DNA of 64,000 nucleotides from an uncultured Gammaproteobacteria bacterium (GTDB taxonomy: Bacteria; Pseudomonadota; Gammaproteobacteria; Pseudomonadales; Pseudohongiellaceae). Location of the stretch: assembly GCA_913048385.1 (NCBI GenBank), contig CAJWVZ010000003.1:62001-126000 (forward strand), read 5' to 3'. The position numbers were made by a program, and so were the translations under genes. Shown here piece by piece: positions 27,469-37,888 of this stretch (its first letter is position 1; each line of letters begins with the position of its first letter). Under the pieces are notes generated by a model. It did not search any database and was not told the origin of the DNA. It worked only from the letters and a program-made list of their open reading frames with translations.

Positions 27469-27996
27469 ATGAATCGTGAAGTTATAGTCAGTTCCGGAAA
27501 AATTGCTCGAGAACTCAGTGAAGCTGAAGTTAAAGAGATTGAGCACGAGCTTACCCTTTACCCAGACAAAAAAGCGGTTGGGCTAGAGGCGTTAAAAATT
27601 GTCCAGCGTCATAACGGTTGGGTTTCCGATGAGAGCATGCTTGCTATTTCAAAGTATCTGGATATAGCTCTAAGTGAGCTGGAGGGAGTAGCCACTTTTT
27701 TTAATTTGATTTATCGGCGTCCTGTTGGGAAAAACGTGATCCTTTTTTGCGATAGTGTCAGTTGCTGGATTATGGGTTGTGAAAAAATCCGAAAAGAAAT
27801 TAATGACCATTTAGGTATTGATTACGGTGAAACTACAGAGGACGGAGAATATACTTTGATCCCGGTGCCATGCCTCGGAGACTGCGATAAAGCGCCCGTA
27901 ATGTTGGTTGGTGAAAAGATGCACCGAAATTTGACTGCAGATTCGATCAAAAGTTTGTCGAGTTCTGGTAAAGCCCAAAACAAGTCTGGGGAGTAG
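27469..27996 (+). CDS. nuoE: NADH-quinone oxidoreductase subunit E
   Basis: NuoE holds the [2Fe-2S] cluster N1a in the NADH-oxidising module. The ligands appear as FCDSVSCW (C-x4-C) and PCLGDC (C-x3-C). The 175-residue length is usual. It sits 106 nt after nuoCD and only 2 nt before nuoF, so E and F are likely coupled. The C-terminal tail (SSSGKAQNKSGE) is polar and probably disordered. Confidence 0.96.
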   Translation: MNREVIVSSGKIARELSEAEVKEIEHELTLYPDKKAVGLEALKIVQRHNGWVSDESMLAISKYLDIALSELEGVATFFNLIYRRPVGKNVILFCDSVSCWIMGCEKIRKEINDHLGIDYGETTEDGEYTLIPVPCLGDCDKAPVMLVGEKMHRNLTADSIKSLSSSGKAQNKSGE

Positions 27997-27998
27997 GC

Positions 27999-29288
27999 AT
28001 GATAGGTAGTAACGAACGGCCTTTAACAAAGAACATTGATCCTTCACGAGGCGCCCTCGATATGGATGGTTACGAGCGCGCTGGAGGTTATTTGGGGGCA
28101 AAAAAAATTTCGTCCGGAATGGATTCAAGTTCTATGCTGGGAATGGTCAAGGATTCCGGCTTAAAGGGAAGAGGTGGGGCAGGATTTCCTACCGGTCTCA
28201 AATGGAGCTTTGTTCCTCAAGGGCCTGATAGTGAAGTTCAAAAGTACCTGGTAGTGAACGCTGATGAAATGGAGCCTGGAACGTTTAAAGATAGAATGCT
28301 CATGGAAGGGGACCCGCATCTCTTGATTGAAGGAATGATCATCGCGGCCTTCGCTATTCAGGCAAGCAAAGCCTTCATATTCCTTCGCGGAGAATATTTT
28401 GAATCGGAACGATGTCTAGTCAAGGCGATTTCGGAAGCGAGAGATAAAGGCTACTTAGGGGACAATATTTTTGGCAGTGATTTTAGTTTTGATATCGTTA
28501 TGCATACTAGCGCAGGGCGGTATATATGTGGAGAAGAGACGGCGCTTCTAAATGCGTTAGAGGGGAAAAGAGCAAATCCTCGAGCGAAACCACCTTTCCC
28601 GCAAGTCAGCGGGTTGTGGGGCAAGCCAACGATTGTCAACAACGTAGAGACGATCTGTAATTTGCCTGGAATTATGGCAAATGGAATTGAATGGTACCAA
28701 TCGATTGGTTCAGGCGGAGATTTTGGTACCAAGATTTTTGGTCTTAGTGGGAGGGTTAAGAACCCTGGGTGCTGGGAGCTTCCTCTCGGCGTAACCATCA
28801 GAGAGGTGATCGAGGAATATGGTGGTGGTATGCAAGAAGGTTATTCCTTAAAAGCATTTTTGCCCGGCGGTGGCTCCACTGATTTTTTAACTCCTGAACA
28901 TCTGGACACTGAACTGACTTATGACGCGATCGGTAAGTTAGGCAGTCGCCTTGCAACTGGAACGATGATTCTCTTGGATGATAAGACCTGTCCGGTCGGC
29001 ATGATAGGAAATCTTATGAAATTTTTCTCGCACGAGTCGTGCGGATTTTGTACCCCTTGCCGCGACGGATTGCCTTGGGTGGATAGTATCTTCGAAGATT
29101 TTGAGCGTGGTGGGGGTACTCATAAAGATCTTGCTATCTTGCACGATCACGTTGAATACATGGGCCCTGGAAAAACTTTTTGTGCCCTAGCTCCAGGAGC
29201 AACGGCGCCACTTGGGAGTGGACTAAAGCTTTTTAAAGATGAGTTTGAAGCTCATATAAAAAATCGCGCGTGCCCGTATAAACATTAA
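27999..29288 (+). CDS. nuoF: NADH-quinone oxidoreductase subunit F
   Basis: NuoF binds NADH and FMN and carries cluster N3. The NADH/FMN glycine-rich loop GLKGRGGAGFPTGLKW and NADEMEPGTFKDR are intact, as are SAGRYICGEETALLNALEG and the N3 ligands ESCGFCTPCRDG plus a distal cysteine (KTFCALAPGA). At 429 residues the length is normal. The gene starts 2 nt after nuoE. Confidence 0.97.
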   Translation: MIGSNERPLTKNIDPSRGALDMDGYERAGGYLGAKKISSGMDSSSMLGMVKDSGLKGRGGAGFPTGLKWSFVPQGPDSEVQKYLVVNADEMEPGTFKDRMLMEGDPHLLIEGMIIAAFAIQASKAFIFLRGEYFESERCLVKAISEARDKGYLGDNIFGSDFSFDIVMHTSAGRYICGEETALLNALEGKRANPRAKPPFPQVSGLWGKPTIVNNVETICNLPGIMANGIEWYQSIGSGGDFGTKIFGLSGRVKNPGCWELPLGVTIREVIEEYGGGMQEGYSLKAFLPGGGSTDFLTPEHLDTELTYDAIGKLGSRLATGTMILLDDKTCPVGMIGNLMKFFSHESCGFCTPCRDGLPWVDSIFEDFERGGGTHKDLAILHDHVEYMGPGKTFCALAPGATAPLGSGLKLFKDEFEAHIKNRACPYKH

Positions 29289-29360
29289 AGTATTTTTGTA
29301 TTTCGTTCGTTGAATATTGAACGAGTGGTTAGATTTCAGGAAAAGTAGAGGGACGTTGGA

Positions 29361-32108
29361 ATGGCTAAAGTGACAATAGATGGGGTGATATATGAATTAA
29401 ACCCCGAAAACAATCTATTGCAAGAATGTTTGTCCCAGGGGTTAGATGTGCCTTATTTTTGCTGGCACCCGTGCATGGGATCTGTCGGCGCCTGTCGACA
29501 ATGCGCGGTGAAGCAGTACAGGGATGAGAACGATACCAAAGGCACTATCGTTATGGCATGCATGACTCCCGTCAGTGACGGAGCGATTCTTTCTGTTGAT
29601 GATGAACAAACGAAAGCATTCCGTGCCGGGGTTATTGAAAGTTTGATGACGAGCCATCCCCACGATTGTCCGGTCTGTGAGGAAGGCGGTGAGTGTCACC
29701 TCCAAGACATGACTCAAATGTCGGGGCACAATTACCGGCGACACGATAAGAAAAAAGTAACCCACCATAATCAATACTTAGGACCTTTTATTAGCCATGA
29801 AATGAATCGGTGCATTACCTGCTACCGATGCGTTCGCTACTACGATGATTATGCGGGAGGAACGGACCTCTCAGCACAAGCCTCTCATCACCATACTTAT
29901 TTCGGTCGATTTGAAGAAGGCACCCTTGAGAACGAGTTCAGCGGTAACCTCGTTGAAGTTTGCCCAACAGGCGTCTTTACCGACAAAACTTTTAGTGAAA
30001 ATTACACTCGAAAGTGGGATTTGCAGGTCGCGCCTTCTGTTTGTGTGGGGTGTTCGGTAGGTTGCAATATAACTCCCGGTGAGCGTTACGGGACCTTAAG
30101 ACGAGTGGTCAATCGATATAACGATGAAATCAATGGGTATTTTATATGCGATAGGGGCCGCTTCGGTGCTCATTATGTTAATTCTGAGTCAAGAATCCGT
30201 GGCGCAAAAGATGCGAGTGGATTGTCTATTGCAGTCGGTGATGCTGAAGCTAAGCTTGGCGTTGTAATGCAAGAAGAAAACGTAATTGGCATTGGGTCGC
30301 CGCGTGCGAGCAACGAGGCCAACTTTGCCCTGAGAAGCAGAGTTGGAGCCGAGAATTTTTACTCTGGCCATTCTGATGATGAACATGCTGCGCTCGAAAT
30401 AATAATTAGTGCGCTACGGGATGAGGCGTTTCATTGTCCGTCTATCCGCGAAATTGAAAATGCGGACGCTGTTTTGTTGCTTGGAATTGATGTAACAAAT
30501 GTCGCTTCCCGTGTAGCGCTGGCGCTTCGGCAGAGCGTGAGGAACTTATCGAAAAATCTTGCACAAGAAAGTCGGATTCCGGTCTGGCAGGACTCGGCCG
30601 TGAGGGAGCTTGCGCAAGATCAATTGAGTCCCCTAGCAATTTTTTCAGTGGGGGCGACTCGTTTGGACGATGTCGCGACCTTTAAAGTGAACTTGGCTCC
30701 GGACGAGTTACTAAAAGCAGCGGTTCAGCTTGACAGCGTTATCAGCGGTGAGTCTGTGGACGGTAGTCACGCTGATATCGGGCCCACGCCGAAGTGTCTT
30801 AATCAAATCAGCGAAGCGCTCTTGGGTGCAAGCAATCCGTTGATTGTATGCGGAACAAGTGCTGGTGTTGAAATGCTGCGCGTCGCTACGAATATAGGGC
30901 ACAGTATCAGAGCTCAAAGAGATGTGGCCGTTGATCTAGCTCTTTTACCGACTGAGGGTAACAGCGTTGGGCATGCCTTGATGGTTCGCGAGGGCAACAC
31001 CCTCGGAGAAGCGTTTGAACGGATCGCGAAAAATTCAATTAAAAGTGCGTTGATTTTGGAAAACGATCTTTATAATCGGGCGCCCTCCGCAAAAGTTATA
31101 GCTGCGTTTGAGTCGCTGGAAAATAGGATTGTGATTGATCACATTGAGACTAAGACAACTCAGGCGTCAACTCTACTTCTTCCCTCTACGGCATTTAGTG
31201 AGCATGAAGCGACATTCGTCAATTATGAGGGAAGAGCGCAACTAAGTTTTCAAGTTAATGATTGTGGAACAAGCGCAAAAGCAGCCTGGCGCTGGCTCCT
31301 CGACGAGGAGTCCCATAGTCCTGATAGCGTTATAAGTAAATGCTCTGAGGATATTAGTGATTTCTCAAAGTTAACGGAGTGCTTGCCGAAGGCGGGAAGC
31401 TTAGTTGCTGGAATGAAGGTGCCAAGGCAATCTCACAGATACAGTGGCAGGACTGCGATGTCGGCCAAAGCCAATGTGCATGAGGGAAAACAGGCCGTGG
31501 ATAAAGACTCGGTAATGTCGTTTTCAATGGAAGGCGTTTATCCACAAAAGGATGCCTCCATCCTAGCTTCTCCCTGGGCGCCAAGTTGGACGTCGAATCA
31601 GTCTATAAGCAAGTTTCAGTCGGAAGTTAACGGTGCTCTTAAGCAAGGGCAGTCAGGAGTTCATCTGCTTTCACGTTGCAACAAAGGATTTAAATACAAA
31701 GTTGAGGTCCCTGAAAAAACGATTCAAGGTCTTCAGATTTTCCCAGCACAGCACATTTTCGGTAGTGAAGAGCTGTCAGGGCACGCCCCGCCAATTCAAG
31801 AACGTATGACCGACGCTTATGCCGCTATTTCGCCAAAAACCGCTTCGGAGATTGGGGTTGACGCAGGGGATTTTGTTAGGTTTAGAGGTTCTGAGATTTG
31901 CGTTGAAGTTTCTATCCGAGTTCTGGTGCCGGATGCAGTTGTTTTGGTTTACCCCGGAAATCGTGCTGCGGGAGTTCATTTTAATTTTCGAGACATAGGA
32001 CGATCCCAAATCCTAGAGCGGGTCGAAACGGCTCCAGAAAAGATTGCCTCGACTAGGTTAGGTTTAAGTCAACTGTTGGTCAATGACCTTTTTGGGGAGC
32101 GGGGCTAG
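29361..32108 (+). CDS. nuoG: NADH-quinone oxidoreductase subunit G
   Basis: NuoG is the large iron-sulfur subunit of the NADH module. At the N-terminus C34, C45, C48 and C67 bind [2Fe-2S] N1b; [16 protein letters not shown] gives the His/Cys cluster N5; [12 protein letters not shown] with EVCPTG gives N4. The extra cluster N7 is present too (CVGCSVGC followed by FICDRG), as in E. coli. The rest (about 290-915) is a molybdopterin-oxidoreductase-like domain without active cofactor. AGAGGGA precedes the ATG. The stop is 1 nt before nuoH. Confidence 0.96.
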   Translation: MAKVTIDGVIYELNPENNLLQECLSQGLDVPYFCWHPCMGSVGACRQCAVKQYRDENDTKGTIVMACMTPVSDGAILSVDDEQTKAFRAGVIESLMTSHPHDCPVCEEGGECHLQDMTQMSGHNYRRHDKKKVTHHNQYLGPFISHEMNRCITCYRCVRYYDDYAGGTDLSAQASHHHTYFGRFEEGTLENEFSGNLVEVCPTGVFTDKTFSENYTRKWDLQVAPSVCVGCSVGCNITPGERYGTLRRVVNRYNDEINGYFICDRGRFGAHYVNSESRIRGAKDASGLSIAVGDAEAKLGVVMQEENVIGIGSPRASNEANFALRSRVGAENFYSGHSDDEHAALEIIISALRDEAFHCPSIREIENADAVLLLGIDVTNVASRVALALRQSVRNLSKNLAQESRIPVWQDSAVRELAQDQLSPLAIFSVGATRLDDVATFKVNLAPDELLKAAVQLDSVISGESVDGSHADIGPTPKCLNQISEALLGASNPLIVCGTSAGVEMLRVATNIGHSIRAQRDVAVDLALLPTEGNSVGHALMVREGNTLGEAFERIAKNSIKSALILENDLYNRAPSAKVIAAFESLENRIVIDHIETKTTQASTLLLPSTAFSEHEATFVNYEGRAQLSFQVNDCGTSAKAAWRWLLDEESHSPDSVISKCSEDISDFSKLTECLPKAGSLVAGMKVPRQSHRYSGRTAMSAKANVHEGKQAVDKDSVMSFSMEGVYPQKDASILASPWAPSWTSNQSISKFQSEVNGALKQGQSGVHLLSRCNKGFKYKVEVPEKTIQGLQIFPAQHIFGSEELSGHAPPIQERMTDAYAAISPKTASEIGVDAGDFVRFRGSEICVEVSIRVLVPDAVVLVYPGNRAAGVHFNFRDIGRSQILERVETAPEKIASTRLGLSQLLVNDLFGERG

Positions 32109-32109
32109 A

Positions 32110-33066
32110 ATGACTTGGGAGATTGGATCAGGGCTGAGTATTGGTGCGATTTTGCTCGTGGTCATCGTAACCGCTGCGATGCTGATTTGGGTGGAAAGGC
32201 GACTGCTCGGTTTTTGGCAAGATCGTTTGGGTCCGAATAGAGTTGGGCCTTTCGGCCTTCTGCAAGTGGTAGCAGATATGATTAAAATATTTACGAAAGA
32301 GGATTGGATACCGCCTTTCGCTGATAGATTTAGTTTTGTTCTTGCTCCCACCATTATTATGATCGTAATCCTAATGAGTTTTTCGGTCATCCCATTCGCG
32401 CCTGGATTGGGAGTTGTCGATTCTAATGTAGGAATACTTTTCGTTTTAGCGATGGCTTCCCTAGGAGCCTATTCAGTAATGCTCGGTGGGCTGGCTTCCG
32501 ATAATAAATATGCGCTTTTGGGAAGTTTACGCGCTGCAGCACAAATGGTTAGTTATGAAGTTTTTATGGGGGTATCTCTCCTTGGCGTTGTGGCTTTGGC
32601 AGGATCCTTTAATTTGCGGGAGATAGTTATCGCGCAAGAGGGAGGTTGGTATGTCATTCCGCAGTTTGTGGGCTTTGTGATTTTTTTAATTGCTGGAATT
32701 GCTGAAAGCCACCGACTGCCTTTCGATATTCCTGAGGCCGAACAAGAGATTTGCGCCGGATATCATACAGAATACTCAGGGATGAAGTTTGGTATGTTTT
32801 TTGTAGGGGAATACCTAGGCTTAGTCTTAATATCATCTTTGATTACGGTTCTGTTTTTTGGCGGTTGGAATGGACCGGCACTCTTGCCTCCGATAGTTTG
32901 GTTCTCTGCGAAAGCTTTCTTTTTCATCGCTTTTTTTATTCTTCTTCGCGCGGCGATTCCCAGACCAAGATATGACCAATTGATGAGTTATGGATGGCTA
33001 TTTTTACTACCTCTTTCGCTGGTCAATTTGCTGGTGACGGGCGCGGTTATTTTAATGCAGATTTAA
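32110..33066 (+). CDS. nuoH: NADH-quinone oxidoreductase subunit H
   Basis: NuoH is the membrane subunit that forms the quinone tunnel with NuoB and NuoD. Start ATG 32110 is preferred over 32083, which would overlap nuoG by 26 nt; GGAG lies about 10 nt upstream and 318 residues fits the family. The charged loops [19 protein letters not shown] and [20 protein letters not shown], which line the quinone path, are intact. There are eight hydrophobic helices. Confidence 0.96.
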   Translation: MTWEIGSGLSIGAILLVVIVTAAMLIWVERRLLGFWQDRLGPNRVGPFGLLQVVADMIKIFTKEDWIPPFADRFSFVLAPTIIMIVILMSFSVIPFAPGLGVVDSNVGILFVLAMASLGAYSVMLGGLASDNKYALLGSLRAAAQMVSYEVFMGVSLLGVVALAGSFNLREIVIAQEGGWYVIPQFVGFVIFLIAGIAESHRLPFDIPEAEQEICAGYHTEYSGMKFGMFFVGEYLGLVLISSLITVLFFGGWNGPALLPPIVWFSAKAFFFIAFFILLRAAIPRPRYDQLMSYGWLFLLPLSLVNLLVTGAVILMQI

Positions 33067-33096
33067 TAGATAAATTTGATCTTCGGGAACATTGTA

Positions 33097-33654
33097 ATGG
33101 CTACATTTTTTAAGCTTGTATTGTTAGTAAAAGATACGCTGATAAGCCAGGTTGTAAGCCTGTGGAAAGTTTTCATGCACCTTTTTGTAGAGACCGACAC
33201 GGTGCAATATCCAGAGCAGCAGCCGCACATGTTTTCCCGGTGGCGCGGGAGAATAATTTTAACGCGTGACCCTGATGGAGAAGAAAGATGCGTCGCCTGT
33301 AATCTTTGTGCGGTTGCGTGTCCGGTTGATTGTATTGCTCTGCAGAAAACTGAGACAGAAGAAGGTCGTTGGTATCCCGATTTCTTCCGTATTAACTTTT
33401 CAAGATGCATCATGTGTGGTTTTTGCGAAGAGGCTTGTCCTACTAACGCGATCCAATTAACTCCTGATTTTGAGATGGCAGAGTACAAGCGTCAAGATAT
33501 GGTTTGGGAAAAAGAGGATTTGCTGATTAACGGAACTGGAAAGTATCACGAAACCAATTTTTATCGGATTGCGGGTAAAGCAATTCCTGGAAAGGATAAA
33601 GGTGAGGCGCGCAATGAATTGCCGCCGGTTGATACTAGGAGTCTTTTGCCGTGA
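33097..33654 (+). CDS. nuoI: NADH-quinone oxidoreductase subunit I
   Basis: NuoI carries the two [4Fe-4S] clusters N6a and N6b that pass electrons to N2. Two ferredoxin motifs are seen: [12 protein letters not shown] and [12 protein letters not shown]. The start is taken as ATG 33097 rather than TTG 33076, giving 185 residues, close to E. coli NuoI. An N-terminal amphipathic helix anchors it to NuoH. Its stop overlaps nuoJ by 4 nt (GTGA). Confidence 0.96.
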   Translation: MATFFKLVLLVKDTLISQVVSLWKVFMHLFVETDTVQYPEQQPHMFSRWRGRIILTRDPDGEERCVACNLCAVACPVDCIALQKTETEEGRWYPDFFRINFSRCIMCGFCEEACPTNAIQLTPDFEMAEYKRQDMVWEKEDLLINGTGKYHETNFYRIAGKAIPGKDKGEARNELPPVDTRSLLP

Positions 33655-34130
33655 GTTTCCTTTTTTACGCGGGGGGTGTTGTCGCACTAATCTCCACTCT
33701 TCTTGTTATTTTACAAACCAATGTCGTTCATGCACTCATTTATTTAGTTCTTTCTTTGCTAGCTGTTGCGGTAGTTTTCTTTAGTCTTGGAGCGCCTTTC
33801 GTCGCTTTACTGGAGGCAATTGTGTATGCCGGTGCAATCATGGTTTTATTTTTGTTTGTAGTGATGATGCTTAATTTAGGACAAACAACACGGGAACAAG
33901 AAAAAGCATGGCTCCCGACGAAGGTATGGTTCGTTCCGGTTGTACTTGCTACGATTTTGTTAATCGGACTTTTAAGCAGCTTCCCAGTGAACTCCATTGA
34001 GGTCGCTGAGGTGGGAGTGATGGAGGTCAGTGGACTGCTGTTTGGCCCGTATGTGCTTGCGGTTGAGCTGGCTTCTTTTTTACTTTTGGCCGGGCTTATT
34101 TCTGCGTATCACCTCGCAAAATCACGGTGA
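33651..34130 (+). CDS. nuoJ: NADH-quinone oxidoreductase subunit J
   Basis: NuoJ is a five-helix membrane subunit beside the E-channel. [21 protein letters not shown] carries the helix with the characteristic pi-bulge region. The GTG start overlaps nuoI. At 159 residues it is slightly shorter than E. coli NuoJ because the C-terminal tail is brief. Confidence 0.94.
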   Translation: MSFLFYAGGVVALISTLLVILQTNVVHALIYLVLSLLAVAVVFFSLGAPFVALLEAIVYAGAIMVLFLFVVMMLNLGQTTREQEKAWLPTKVWFVPVVLATILLIGLLSSFPVNSIEVAEVGVMEVSGLLFGPYVLAVELASFLLLAGLISAYHLAKSR

Positions 34131-34167
34131 AATTTGTTAAAGACGAAGTTACTAAGGATGGTTTCTG

Positions 34168-34476
34168 ATGTACACAATTCCGTTTGAGCATGGTTTGCTG
34201 CTTGCGAGTGCGCTTTTCGCTCTTGGGTTGGTGGGCGTTACCACGCGCCGTAATATCGTTTTTGTACTAATGTCCCTTGAAATTATGCTGAATGCCACCG
34301 GATTGGTCTTTGTGGTTGGAAGTTCAAGGTGGGGCCATGCAGACGGGCAAGTCATGTTCCTCATGATATTAACGCTCGCTGCTGCTGAAGTTGCGGTCGG
34401 TCTCGCGCTCATTATTCAGTTATATCGAAGATTTAAAACAGTAGACATTGACGTCCTAAGTCAGTTGAAGGGTTAA
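34168..34476 (+). CDS. nuoK: NADH-quinone oxidoreductase subunit K
   Basis: A three-helix, 102-residue proton-channel subunit. The conserved membrane glutamates lie in [12 protein letters not shown] and [12 protein letters not shown], both needed for proton movement in E. coli NuoK. AAGGATGG precedes the ATG, 37 nt after nuoJ. Confidence 0.96.
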   Translation: MYTIPFEHGLLLASALFALGLVGVTTRRNIVFVLMSLEIMLNATGLVFVVGSSRWGHADGQVMFLMILTLAAAEVAVGLALIIQLYRRFKTVDIDVLSQLKG

Positions 34477-34502
34477 TTGGCGCGAGAGTATAGGAGATAC
34501 AA

Positions 34503-36365
34503 GTGTTTGAGTCATTGGGGTTACTACCCACATTCCCGTTACTGGGTTTTCTGACCTTATTTTTAGCGGGTAGCTTTTTGCCTAGGGGCATAATCGGGTT
34601 AATTGGTGCGGGAAGTATTGGACTGTCGTTTCTTGTGGCGCTCTCTATTGTGATGCCATTTCTGTCTGGGGATTCGGATGTTACGCGCCACGTCGTTTAT
34701 ACCTGGTTATCGGTAGGTAATTTCCAATCAGAATTTGGGCTGTATTTGGATGGTTTGACGGTAGTCATGATTTTGGTCATAACAGGCGTCGGTTTTTTGA
34801 TTCATCTATACTCTACCGGTTTCATGATTGACGATCCAAGTTATAGTCGGTTTTTCGCGATTATGAATCTTTTTGTGGCCTCCATGTTGATTCTTGTTAT
34901 CGCTGATAACCTTTTGCTTCTCTATCTTGGGTGGGAGGGCGTTGGTCTGTGTAGTTATTTATTAATCGGATTTTGGTATTCGGATCCGGCAAACGGTTAT
35001 GCGGCACGGAAGGCGTTTGTGACCACTCGGGTCGGCGACACGTCGATGGCGATTGGGCTCTTTTTGTTATTCACTCAGCTCGGCACACTGGATATTCAAA
35101 GTTTGATGGTGCTTGCGCAAGATAGATGGGATATCGGATCTGGTTTCGCCGTAGCAGCGAGTCTATTGTTGCTCGGTGGTGCAGTCGGCAAATCAGCGCA
35201 ATTGCCTTTACAAACTTGGTTGCCAGACGCAATGGCCGGGCCAACGCCAATAAGTGCGCTGATTCATGCTGCAACTATGGTGACTGCCGGTGTTTACTTA
35301 ATCGCTCGCATGCACCCTCTGTTCGAGTTGGCTCCTAATATTCAATTACTAGTTGCATTCATTGGGCTTGCTACGCTCCTGATAGCAGGATTCACTGCTA
35401 TGACTCAGCATGATATTAAACGAATTCTTGCCTACTCGACGATCAGTCAGATTGGCTACATGTTTTTAGGTCTGGGCGTCGGCGCTTGGTCGGCATCAAT
35501 ATTCCATTTGATGACACACGCCTTCTTTAAGGCACTCCTATTTCTGGGGGCGGGAACCGTTATTCTTAGCCTCCATCACGAGCACAATATTTTTAAGATG
35601 GGGGGTAAGTGGCGCCAGCTTCCGGTCGCTTTTGCGTCATTTATGATTGGAAGCCTAGCTCTGGCTGCCTTTCCGTTTACGTCCGGATATTTTAGTAAGG
35701 ATGAGATACTCATTGGCGCTCTCGCGGTTGAGGGGGTTGGATTTTGGCTTTGGTTTGGCGGAGTTGTAGGGGCTTTTTTTACAGGCGTTTACAGTTTCCG
35801 TTTGGTTTTTGTTGTATTTTTTGGCGAGAGTCGAGGCCACCATGACGATGGAGAAGTTACCGGTCTGGCTATGGCTATTCCCTTGTTCGTTTTAATGATC
35901 TTAGCTCTTTTTGGTGGGTTTATTCATATTCCTGTCGATAGTGTTTTTAGTCATGGAACGGAATTGTTGGGAACGCATGAGGAGCATTCTGTGAGCACCT
36001 TTATGCACGCGGTGATGATTGCTGTTCCGCTTATCGGTATTGGTGTGAGTTATCTGTTTTACTGCGCGAATATTTTCTCTGTCAATAATCTTATGAGGCT
36101 CCCGTTTGCGAAGAGCTTACATGCTCTTTGGTTTAGCGGTTGGGGTTTTGATTATTTATATAAGCTCCTTTTTATATCACCTTTCCTGTGGTTGGCTAAG
36201 ATTAACCGTCGTGACTTTGTTGATACTTTCTACGCAGGCATAGTGGTGTTGACTGTCTTTGGTAATTCTTTATCAGTGAGATCTCAATCGGGGCTGCTGC
36301 GCTGGTACATTTTAAGCATTGTAATTGGAATTGTTCTGCTGGTGAGCGCGGGAGCATTCCTATGA
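34503..36365 (+). CDS. nuoL: NADH-quinone oxidoreductase subunit L
   Basis: NuoL is the distal antiporter-like proton pump with a long lateral helix. The GTG start gives 620 residues, normal for the family. YLGWEGVGLCSYLLIGFWY carries the key glutamate and GKSAQLPLQTWLPDAMAGPT the key lysine; a histidine-rich MTHAFFKALLFLGAG helix follows. The C-terminal lateral helix ends in SGLLRWYILSIVIGIVLL. The stop overlaps nuoM by 4 nt (ATGA). Confidence 0.97.
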   Translation: MFESLGLLPTFPLLGFLTLFLAGSFLPRGIIGLIGAGSIGLSFLVALSIVMPFLSGDSDVTRHVVYTWLSVGNFQSEFGLYLDGLTVVMILVITGVGFLIHLYSTGFMIDDPSYSRFFAIMNLFVASMLILVIADNLLLLYLGWEGVGLCSYLLIGFWYSDPANGYAARKAFVTTRVGDTSMAIGLFLLFTQLGTLDIQSLMVLAQDRWDIGSGFAVAASLLLLGGAVGKSAQLPLQTWLPDAMAGPTPISALIHAATMVTAGVYLIARMHPLFELAPNIQLLVAFIGLATLLIAGFTAMTQHDIKRILAYSTISQIGYMFLGLGVGAWSASIFHLMTHAFFKALLFLGAGTVILSLHHEHNIFKMGGKWRQLPVAFASFMIGSLALAAFPFTSGYFSKDEILIGALAVEGVGFWLWFGGVVGAFFTGVYSFRLVFVVFFGESRGHHDDGEVTGLAMAIPLFVLMILALFGGFIHIPVDSVFSHGTELLGTHEEHSVSTFMHAVMIAVPLIGIGVSYLFYCANIFSVNNLMRLPFAKSLHALWFSGWGFDYLYKLLFISPFLWLAKINRRDFVDTFYAGIVVLTVFGNSLSVRSQSGLLRWYILSIVIGIVLLVSAGAFL

Positions 36366-37888
36366 TTTTGTTGAGTTTGGTTGGAGTTTTTTTCTTTGGA
36401 GGCCTCTTGGCGTGGGTGTCTGAGATTATGGATGCGAGGTTGCCTCGTTGGGTCGCGATGCTAAGTATTCTGGTCTCTTTCAGTTTAGTTTTTCGTTTGA
36501 TTTTTATGCTCGACTCGAGCGGTGGTGTTTTGCTGGGTTGGGTAGATGAATTTAAGGGCCCATGGATACCCAGCCTAGGCATTGATTTTTTCTTTGCGGC
36601 AGATGGCTTGACCGTACTAATGCTGGGTCTGACTATTCTTTTGGGCGCTGTTGCTATTGCTTCGGCATGGGACGAAATAAAAGAGAGAGCCGGGTTTTTT
36701 TACTTTAATTTACTTTGGACTTTAGCCGGGGTGGTCGGTGTTTTTACTGCTCTTGATCTATTTTTGTTTTTCTTTTTTTGGGAAGTAATGTTAATACCGA
36801 TGTATTTTATTATTGCGATTTGGGGTCACGAGAATAGACGATACGCGGCAACGAAATTTTTTATTTTTACTCAGGTCACAGGGATGATGATGTTGGTTTC
36901 GTTGTTGTGCATGGTGTATTTCCATAGTCTCCAATTTGGAAGCTTTAGCTTTAATTATAACGACTTGTTGCGTGTTGATATCCCTAGGTCTCTCGATCTG
37001 TGGATCATGCTCGGTTTTTTTGCAGCTTTTGCCACAAAATTGCCAAGTGTACCCTTCCACTCCTGGTTGCCCGATGCTCATTCTCAAGCGCCAACAGCGG
37101 GCAGTGTCTTGTTGGCTGGCGTGCTCTTGAAGACGGGGGCTTATGGCTTAATAAGATTTACTATTCCCTTTTTCCCTGAGGCGTCTGAGATCTTTGCTCC
37201 AGTAGCAATGTTTCTTGCTGTTGTAAGCATTCTGTATTGCGCAAAAGTCGCTCTGGCACAGACCGATATTAAACGTTTAATCGCTTACACTAGTGTCAGT
37301 CACATGGGGTTTGTGTTGCTTGGGATCTATGCGTGGAACGAGCTAGGACTTCAGGGAGCAATCATGACCATGCTTGCGCACGGATTGAGCGCCGCAGCTC
37401 TATTTATGCTAGCGGGCGGCCTTCAGCACAGGATTCATACTAGAGACATGAGGGAGATGAGTGGTTTCTGGATTATAGCTCCGAAGATGGCAGTGGTTGC
37501 TCTGTTTTTCTCGGTTGCTGCGTTGGGCTTGCCTGGTCTTGGGAACTTTGTTGGAGAGTTCTTGGCGCTTTTGGGAGCGTTTAGCGTGAATATTCCCGCG
37601 GCAGTATTAGCAGCGTTTGGAGTGATCTTCGCCTCAGTGTATTCCCTTTGGGTAATGCAGTCAGTTTTTCAGGGCCCGCCGTTGAAGCAGGAGAGTAAAG
37701 CTCCATCACATGAAACGTTATTGGACTTGGACGGACGAGAATTATTCTTCTATGGAGTTATGATGATTGGATTATTGTGGATGGGGTTGTATCCGCAAAC
37801 TTTCCTAGATTTTTCTTCAGGGGTAATAGAGGGACTAGTTACTTCAGATAGTGCAGCAGCTTTATATGCAGGGGAGTTTTTGAAATGA
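36362..37888 (+). CDS. nuoM: NADH-quinone oxidoreductase subunit M
   Basis: NuoM is the middle antiporter-like proton pump. LFFFFWEVMLIPMYFII has the channel glutamate and FATKLPSVPFHSWLPDAHSQ the lysine. 508 residues and 14 helices are expected for the family. Both ends overlap neighbours by 4 nt (nuoL upstream, nuoN downstream), which ties subunit ratios together. Confidence 0.97.
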   Translation: MILLSLVGVFFFGGLLAWVSEIMDARLPRWVAMLSILVSFSLVFRLIFMLDSSGGVLLGWVDEFKGPWIPSLGIDFFFAADGLTVLMLGLTILLGAVAIASAWDEIKERAGFFYFNLLWTLAGVVGVFTALDLFLFFFFWEVMLIPMYFIIAIWGHENRRYAATKFFIFTQVTGMMMLVSLLCMVYFHSLQFGSFSFNYNDLLRVDIPRSLDLWIMLGFFAAFATKLPSVPFHSWLPDAHSQAPTAGSVLLAGVLLKTGAYGLIRFTIPFFPEASEIFAPVAMFLAVVSILYCAKVALAQTDIKRLIAYTSVSHMGFVLLGIYAWNELGLQGAIMTMLAHGLSAAALFMLAGGLQHRIHTRDMREMSGFWIIAPKMAVVALFFSVAALGLPGLGNFVGEFLALLGAFSVNIPAAVLAAFGVIFASVYSLWVMQSVFQGPPLKQESKAPSHETLLDLDGRELFFYGVMMIGLLWMGLYPQTFLDFSSGVIEGLVTSDSAAALYAGEFLK